Of a stretch of 64,000 nucleotides of DNA, positions 57,502-64,000 are shown one piece after another (positions within the stretch are counted from its first letter, which is position 1; every line of letters starts with the position of its first letter). Source of the DNA: Aurantimonas endophytica (GTDB lineage: Bacteria; Pseudomonadota; Alphaproteobacteria; Rhizobiales; Rhizobiaceae); contig NZ_JACIEM010000007.1 of the NCBI RefSeq assembly GCF_014196845.1, positions 186,001-250,000 on the forward strand, written 5' to 3'. A program made the translations under genes and the position numbers. The notes beneath the pieces were generated by a model, which saw nothing but the letters and a program-made list of their open reading frames with translations, searched no databases and was not told where the DNA came from.

Positions 57502-57530
57502 TTCCGGCGGCGATGCGCTTTCCCCATATG
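57502..57530 (+). promoter_or_regulatory. Candidate RpoH (sigma-32) promoter for clpB
   Basis: CCCCATAT (57523-57530) matches the heat-shock -10 consensus CCCCATnT exactly. CTTCCGG (57502-57508), 14 bases upstream, is a weaker match to the -35 CTTGAAA. It lies 95 bases before clpB, a classical member of the heat-shock regulon. The -35 is poor, so the call is tentative. Confidence 0.45.
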
Positions 57531-57624
57531 TCCGGTGGGCGGCTCGCCGGAACGGGGGCCGGACTCCAGGAACACACGGGCCTTGCCTCTGCAGTGAGGG
57601 AGGCTCGCGGCAGGAGAGCGATAA

Positions 57625-60249
<2,625 letters not shown>

Positions 60250-60310
60250 GCGGGACTAACGGGGCGACGGCGGGAAGCCGCTGCCGCCGCGCACGGACCG
60301 TAAGGTCGAT

Positions 60311-60356
60311 ACAAGACGGCCGCCGGGGAGGGATCCCCGGCGGCCGTCTTGTTTTT
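60311..60356 (+). terminator. Strong intrinsic terminator of clpB
   Basis: A perfect 18-bp stem, 60311-60328 with 60335-60352, starting ACAAGACGGCC and ending GGCCGTCTTGT, with a six-base loop AGGGAT and a run of five T (60352-60356). It is the best terminator in the window. It also lies just beyond the 3' end of the convergent PRC-barrel gene. Confidence 0.9.
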
Positions 60357-60378
60357 CAGCAGCGTTGCAGGCTGCCGG

Positions 60379-60777
60379 TCAAAGATAGGCGGGCCGATAG
60401 TAGTCGTCGATCCGGCGCCCGTATTCGGGGTCCCAATCGGGAGCGGCGTCGGCGGCGTAGCGCGGCGCTTCCCGCAGCTGGTCGGCGGTGATGCCGACGA
60501 CGTAGCCGCCCTGACGCTCGTCGTATTTCAGCGTTTCCCAGGGCAGGGGATGATATTCCTCGCCAATGCCGAGGAACCCGCCGAACGACATGATCGCGTA
60601 TTTGACTTTTCCGTCGCGCTTGCCGAGCACCAGATCGTGGATGTGCCCGAGATGATCGCCTTCGGTGTTGTAGACGGCGGTTCCGGAAACCCGGCTCGCC
60701 TCGATATTGTCGACACCGACACCGCCACCTGCAAGGTCGTCCGTGCCCATGATGGTCTGTCCTTCAGTCGATGACAT
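60379..60777 (-). CDS. PRC-barrel domain protein
   Basis: A 132-residue protein with one PRC-barrel (about 30-100). [56 protein letters not shown], given by its pieces, is typical. Such soluble PRC-barrel proteins are frequent in soil and marine alphaproteobacteria, often near stress genes; the function is unknown. The ATG at 60777 is preceded by GGAGAAG at five bases. It is divergent from the aldo/keto reductase. Confidence 0.85.
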   Translation of the reverse strand: MSSTEGQTIMGTDDLAGGGVGVDNIEASRVSGTAVYNTEGDHLGHIHDLVLGKRDGKVKYAIMSFGGFLGIGEEYHPLPWETLKYDERQGGYVVGITADQLREAPRYAADAAPDWDPEYGRRIDDYYRPAYL

Positions 60778-60883
60778 GACGTCTTCTCCTTCGTGGATTT
60801 CCTCTTTCCTGCAACGCCTTGGAGACATGCCCGTTCCGCTCACAGGCCGCGCCGTGAACGGCGAGCGACTGATGGAGAGAGCG

Positions 60884-61717
60884 ATGCGACAGACACAGCT
60901 TCCCGACGGCACGTCGGTGCCGGTGCTCGGCCAGGGCACCTGGATGATGGGCGACGAGCCGGGCCGCCGCGATGCCGAGATCGCCGCCCTGCGCGAGGGC
61001 ATCGAACTCGGGATGACGCTTCTCGACACGGCGGAGATCTACGGCAATGGCCGCTCCGAACAGCTGGTGGCGGAAGCGATCGATGGGCGCCGCGACGAAA
61101 TCTTCCTGGTGTCGAAGGTCGCGCCGGGCAATGCTTCGCGACAAGGCACCATCCGCGCCTGCGAGGCATCGCTGCGGCGGCTCGGCACCGATCGGCTCGA
61201 CCTCTATCTGCTGCACTGGCGCGGCAGCGTGCCGCTGGCGGAGACGGTCGCCGCACTGGAGACGCTGAAGGAGTCCGGCAAGATCCTGCGCTGGGGCGTG
61301 TCGAATTTCGACGTGGACGACATGGAGGAGCTGGCAGCGGCCGGCGGAGCGGCGGTGCAGACCGACCAGGTGCTCTACAATCCGAGCGAGCGTGGCATCG
61401 AGTATGACCTCCTGCCGATGCTCACGGAGCAGGGAGTCCCGGTGATGGCCTATTCACCGATCGGACAGGGCGGAGACCTGCTCGAGGATGCCGCGCTGAC
61501 GCGTATCGCCGAACGACACCACGCGACACCGGCCCGCGTCGCACTGGCCTTCGTGCTGCGCCAGCCCGGCGTTATCGCCATCCCGAAGGCCAGCAGCGTG
61601 GACCATGTCCGCGACAACGCCGCGGCGCTCGAGCTGACGCTCGATGCGAAGGATATGGCCGAACTTAACGCTGCCTTCCCGCCGCCGCGCGGCAAGCAGC
61701 CGCTGGCGATCATCTGA
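60884..61717 (+). CDS. Aldo/keto reductase
   Basis: A 277-residue NADPH-dependent reductase. The catalytic tetrad is D48, Y53, K78 and H111 ([24 protein letters not shown]). LRWGVSNFD and [17 protein letters not shown] bind the cofactor. The substrate is unknown. The ATG at 60884 is preferred, with GGAGAGAGCG just upstream. Its stop abuts directly the stop of the convergent AraC-type gene with no spacer. Confidence 0.92.
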   Translation: MRQTQLPDGTSVPVLGQGTWMMGDEPGRRDAEIAALREGIELGMTLLDTAEIYGNGRSEQLVAEAIDGRRDEIFLVSKVAPGNASRQGTIRACEASLRRLGTDRLDLYLLHWRGSVPLAETVAALETLKESGKILRWGVSNFDVDDMEELAAAGGAAVQTDQVLYNPSERGIEYDLLPMLTEQGVPVMAYSPIGQGGDLLEDAALTRIAERHHATPARVALAFVLRQPGVIAIPKASSVDHVRDNAAALELTLDAKDMAELNAAFPPPRGKQPLAII

Positions 61718-62668
61718 TCAGGGGTGCTCAAGGAGCGCAGGCAAGAGATTCTCTAGCGGTTCAAGTGCGGGCGCCGGCGCCGCCGCCCACCACGATGCAC
61801 CGCCGTCCCGTTGCTGCCGCCGGTAACGCCCCGGGGCGGCGCCGTAGAATTCGCGGAACGTGCGGCTGGCATGGCTTTCGGTGGCGAATCCGGCTGCGTA
61901 GGCAAGGGCGGCGACGCTGCGCGTCTCGTTCGGGGCGCAAAGGAGGTCGCGCAGCCGCGACGCCCGCCGCTCCCGGATGTAGCGCGAGACGCCCCCCAGC
62001 GGCTTGAACAGATCGTAAAGGCGCGAGCGGGAAACCCCCATTTCCGCTGCCAGAAGGCCCGGCCCGAGACTGCCGGACGCCAGGTGACGTTCCACCAAGG
62101 CCCGAGCCCGCAGCAGCCGCGCCCGGTCATGAGCAGGGTTGATCTGGTTCTGTGTCAATCCTCCCGCCCGGAAGCTGATCGTCAGCATCTCAGCAAAGGC
62201 CCGGACGGCGCGCTCGGCGTCCTCGGCGAGGATCAGCGGCGCATGGCGCAGCAAGGATTGCATCGTGTCGGCGAGCAAAGCGGAGCAGGGCGCCCGCAGG
62301 ACCGCGCCATGGAGAAGATGGCTTCCCGGACAGGCGGCTTCCAGACATTGCCGCCCGATCTCGAAGCTAATCGCCAGAACCTGTCTCGCATGAGTGTGCC
62401 GCGTCCGCTTCATGTCAAAGAGCACGATTTCCCCGGGCCCGACCTCACGGACGGCGCCGGACGCATGGACAGTGAGGCTGCCGGACAGGACGAGTTGCAC
62501 GATGAGGTCGTCGCGCCCGTGCCGTCGGATACTGCCCGCCGGCCGCAGGTCGATACCTTCCTGCAGGCAGGGGCCGGATAGCAGGAGGCGGCCAAGCCGT
62601 CGTGCTTGACCATCGGGGCTCTCCACCCGCTGGCACATAGGCCCCTCGACAAGCCCTTCCTGCAACAT
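61718..62668 (-). CDS. AraC family transcriptional regulator
   Basis: A 316-residue regulator. The N-terminal part is a cupin-like effector domain (SGSLTVHASGAVREVGPGEIVLFDM); the C-terminal 100 residues carry the double HTH (LLAAEMGVSRSRLYDLFKPLGGVSRYIRERRASRLRDLL, then VAALAYAAGFATESHASRTFREFYGAAPGRYR, both given in parts). The effector is unknown. The ATG at 62668 was chosen with GGGAG upstream; a longer open frame to 62833 lacks support. A 20-bp palindrome lies 101 bases upstream. Confidence 0.9.
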   Translation of the reverse strand: MLQEGLVEGPMCQRVESPDGQARRLGRLLLSGPCLQEGIDLRPAGSIRRHGRDDLIVQLVLSGSLTVHASGAVREVGPGEIVLFDMKRTRHTHARQVLAISFEIGRQCLEAACPGSHLLHGAVLRAPCSALLADTMQSLLRHAPLILAEDAERAVRAFAEMLTISFRAGGLTQNQINPAHDRARLLRARALVERHLASGSLGPGLLAAEMGVSRSRLYDLFKPLGGVSRYIRERRASRLRDLLCAPNETRSVAALAYAAGFATESHASRTFREFYGAAPGRYRRQQRDGGASWWAAAPAPALEPLENLLPALLEHP

Positions 62669-63048
62669 TCCCCGCTCCCTGGACTGCACGGGGAGAGGCG
62701 CGGTTGCCCCTGCAACGGTCAGTCGTTGCCACCCTAAGCAGTAATCTCGCGTGCCCGCCAGAGCCGCGCACCCCGGGTGCACCCGGGGTAGAGACTGATG
62801 GACAAGAATTCGGGACGGCGGGACATTCAGCACCCGCGCGGCGCAAGCTAAAGCTCAGCAGATGCCCGAGGCCGTTTCGGCCAGAGGCAGGTGCCGATAC
62901 CGCTCGCCGGGAAATTCTCGCGAGGCTGCCAAGGATCGTATTCTACCGGAAGCGACGGGGCGGCCGGGCGGAGTGCTTCACGGCGAGGCGCATGACGACC
63001 CCGCCCGGGCGGCTCCCCGGGGCTCTACAGACGTTCAAGGAACGACCT
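62669..63048. other. Divergent region between the AraC regulator and a small exported protein
   Basis: 380 bases with no convincing gene. Open frames here are arginine-rich and lack ribosome-binding sites. It contains the 20-bp palindrome at 62769-62788 and should hold the promoters of both flanking genes. I see no clear -35/-10 pair. Confidence 0.6.
62769..62788. repeat. Perfect 20-bp palindrome upstream of the AraC gene
   Basis: The half-site ACCCCGGGTG (62769-62778) is followed directly by its exact reverse complement (62779-62788). This has the form of an operator for a dimeric regulator. It lies 101 bases before the AraC start and 261 bases before the divergent exported protein. No T-run follows, so it is not a terminator. 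Confidence 0.55.
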
Positions 63049-63384
63049 ATGCTGCGTACCCACCTGACCACTCTGCTGGCCGTCTCGCTCGGCGCCTGTC
63101 TCGCCGCCGGTTCGGCATCGGCCCAGAACCGCGACGTCACCATCGTCAACAGCACCAGCACGGCGATGATCGAGTTCTACGCCTCGAACACGGGCACGCG
63201 TGACTGGCAGGAGGACATTCTGGGCGTCGACGTGCTGGAAGTCGGGGAGTCCGTCGATGTCACCGTGGACGACGGCACCGGTGCCTGCATGTACGACTTC
63301 ATGGCGACCTTCAGCGACGGCGCGACAGCCCAGAAGGGCGGGATCAATGTCTGCGAGATCTCGCAGTTCGACTTCACCGACTGA
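63049..63384 (+). CDS. Small exported protein with two cysteines
   Basis: A 111-residue protein. A signal peptide (residues 1-25, ending GSASA-QN) is followed by an approximately 85-residue beta-rich domain: VTIVNSTSTAMIEFYAS, RDWQEDILGVDVLEVGESVDVTVDD, CMYDFMATFSDG and GINVCEI. The W-x-x-D-x-L-G-x-D-x-L pattern and two cysteines (C80 and C103), likely disulfide-bonded, recur in small periplasmic proteins of rhizobia that are sometimes misnamed. The function is unknown. AAGGAACGACCT precedes the ATG. Confidence 0.8.
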   Translation: MLRTHLTTLLAVSLGACLAAGSASAQNRDVTIVNSTSTAMIEFYASNTGTRDWQEDILGVDVLEVGESVDVTVDDGTGACMYDFMATFSDGATAQKGGINVCEISQFDFTD

Positions 63385-63440
63385 TTAAAACCACCGGTCG
63401 GGTCGAGCCGGCCGCCCCCCCTTCAGCTGAGGAACTACCG

Positions 63441-63797
63441 ATGCACAAGCAGTGGCTTGGACCAATCGCGGCCGCGGCGATGTCAATCGTCACATTTCCG
63501 GCTCTGGCAGATTCTTCCGGAACCTATGATATCGACGGAATGAACCCGGACGGCTCTACCTACCAGGCGAGCGTTCTGGTCTCGAAGGTCGGCGACACGT
63601 TCTCCGTGACTTACTCGCTCGATGATCGGAAAGTGATGGGGACCGCCATCGGCGACGACGACGTGCTGGCGATCGGCTACGGTGAGGCCGACGACAGCGG
63701 TGTCGCGCTGATGTACCGGGACGGCAAGCGCTGGCAGGGTGTCTGGAGCTATCTCGGCGCCAAGCAGCTGGGCACCGAGGAGTGGCAGCCCCGCTGA
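63441..63797 (+). CDS. Small exported beta-rich protein
   Basis: A 118-residue protein. The signal peptide is residues 1-23 (MHKQWLGPIAAAAMSIVTFPALA). The mature part SSGTYDIDGMNPDGSTYQASVLVS, IGYGEADDSGVALMYRDGKRWQGVWSYLG (in parts) looks like a lipocalin-like or small beta-barrel domain common in exported hypothetical proteins of this order. The function is unknown. GAGGAACTACCG precedes the ATG. It follows the previous exported-protein gene by 56 bases and is probably co-transcribed. Confidence 0.8.
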   Translation: MHKQWLGPIAAAAMSIVTFPALADSSGTYDIDGMNPDGSTYQASVLVSKVGDTFSVTYSLDDRKVMGTAIGDDDVLAIGYGEADDSGVALMYRDGKRWQGVWSYLGAKQLGTEEWQPR

Positions 63798-63815
63798 ACC
63801 AAGAGGTTCGACAAA

Positions 63816-63850
63816 GGCAGGTCGCCCGCCCGGGCGGCCTGCCCTCCGCT
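63816..63850 (+). terminator. Probable terminator after the small exported protein genes
   Basis: GGCAGG (63816-63821) and CCTGCC (63838-63843) flank CGCCCG and CGGGCG, giving 12 Watson-Crick pairs and one T-G with a very small centre. The T-run is weak (CTTT). It lies 18 bases after the stop codon. Confidence 0.45.
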
Positions 63851-63948
63851 TTGAGAGCGGCAACTGCACCTGCTGCCTAACCACCCAAGCTTATCGTCGG
63901 ACGGCTCGCCTATCTTCCAGCGGCAGCACCTGCCGAGCACGAACGGCA

Positions 63949-64000
63949 TCAATCTTCCTTGAAGAAGACCTCGACCGGGCCCTTCAGCTTGATCGTCAAG
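63949..64000 (-). CDS. Partial gene, C terminus of a DUF3297-like protein
   Basis: Only the last 16 codons are inside the window, reading LTIKLKGPVEVFFKED before the stop. This ending closely resembles the C terminus of DUF3297 proteins (typically TIKLKGxVExxF). The rest lies beyond the right edge, so the call rests on a short motif. It is convergent with the exported-protein gene. Confidence 0.5.
   Translation of the reverse strand, partial: LTIKLKGPVEVFFKED

Overview
This is a 64 kb stretch of GC-rich chromosome, almost entirely coding, from an alphaproteobacterium. The gene content and order point to the Hyphomicrobiales (Rhizobiales), possibly an Aurantimonadaceae-like member; this is inferred from recalled synteny, not from a search. 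The clusters used are lysA / DUF4175 protein / cpdR, ftsEX, tyrC-hisC / metXW, cobS-cobT with a J-domain protein and a BolA protein, aroK-aroB-CorC, secA / parvulin / argJ / GNAT / mutT, ubiG / lysC / ptsP / prfA / prmC, and DUF4167 / clpB. I see no insertion sequences, prophage, CRISPR array, tRNA or rRNA. Most of the very long alternative reading frames are high-GC shadows of real genes.

Layout. 0-10 kb: lysine biosynthesis, a very large glutamine-rich membrane protein, the cell-cycle regulator CpdR, purine salvage, FtsEX and phospholipid synthesis. 10-21 kb: tyrosine, histidine and methionine biosynthesis, a PBP4-type carboxypeptidase, glyoxalase II and an exporter. 21-26 kb: ribosomal protein L28, a queuosine-precursor transporter and the CobST cobaltochelatase subunits. 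26-36 kb: BolA, a small regulator followed by a SulP anion transporter, the shikimate genes, XerD, AccA and an L,D-transpeptidase lipoprotein. 36-49 kb: SecA, a periplasmic parvulin, ArgJ, MutT, an orphan Flp pilin, ComF, glutaredoxin, a nitrilase-family amidase and an ECF sigma factor beside a YCII protein. 49-60 kb: ubiquinone synthesis, aspartokinase, nitrogen-type enzyme I, release factor 1 with its methylase, a DUF4167 protein and ClpB. 60-64 kb is the most accessory-looking part: a PRC-barrel protein, an aldo/keto reductase, an AraC-type regulator and two small exported proteins.

Many genes form tight translational units with 1-8 base overlaps: ftsE-ftsX, hisC-tyrC, aroK-aroB-CorC, gloB-cupin, argJ-GNAT-mutT, amidase-DUF1178 and prfA-prmC. 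Several products share a theme of envelope and cell-cycle control: FtsEX, CpdR, PBP4, the L,D-transpeptidase behind a perfect CtrA-type box, SecA and XerD.

The most interesting signals are regulatory. The best is a compact preQ1-I riboswitch whose pseudoknot appears to use the start codon of the queuosine-precursor transporter as its 3' strand (21634-21662). Others are a probable CTG start codon for a methyltransferase, a structured rpmB leader behind a strong promoter, nested hairpins before the DUF4167 gene, a perfect 20-bp palindrome before the AraC regulator, and an ArsC-family protein lacking its catalytic half.
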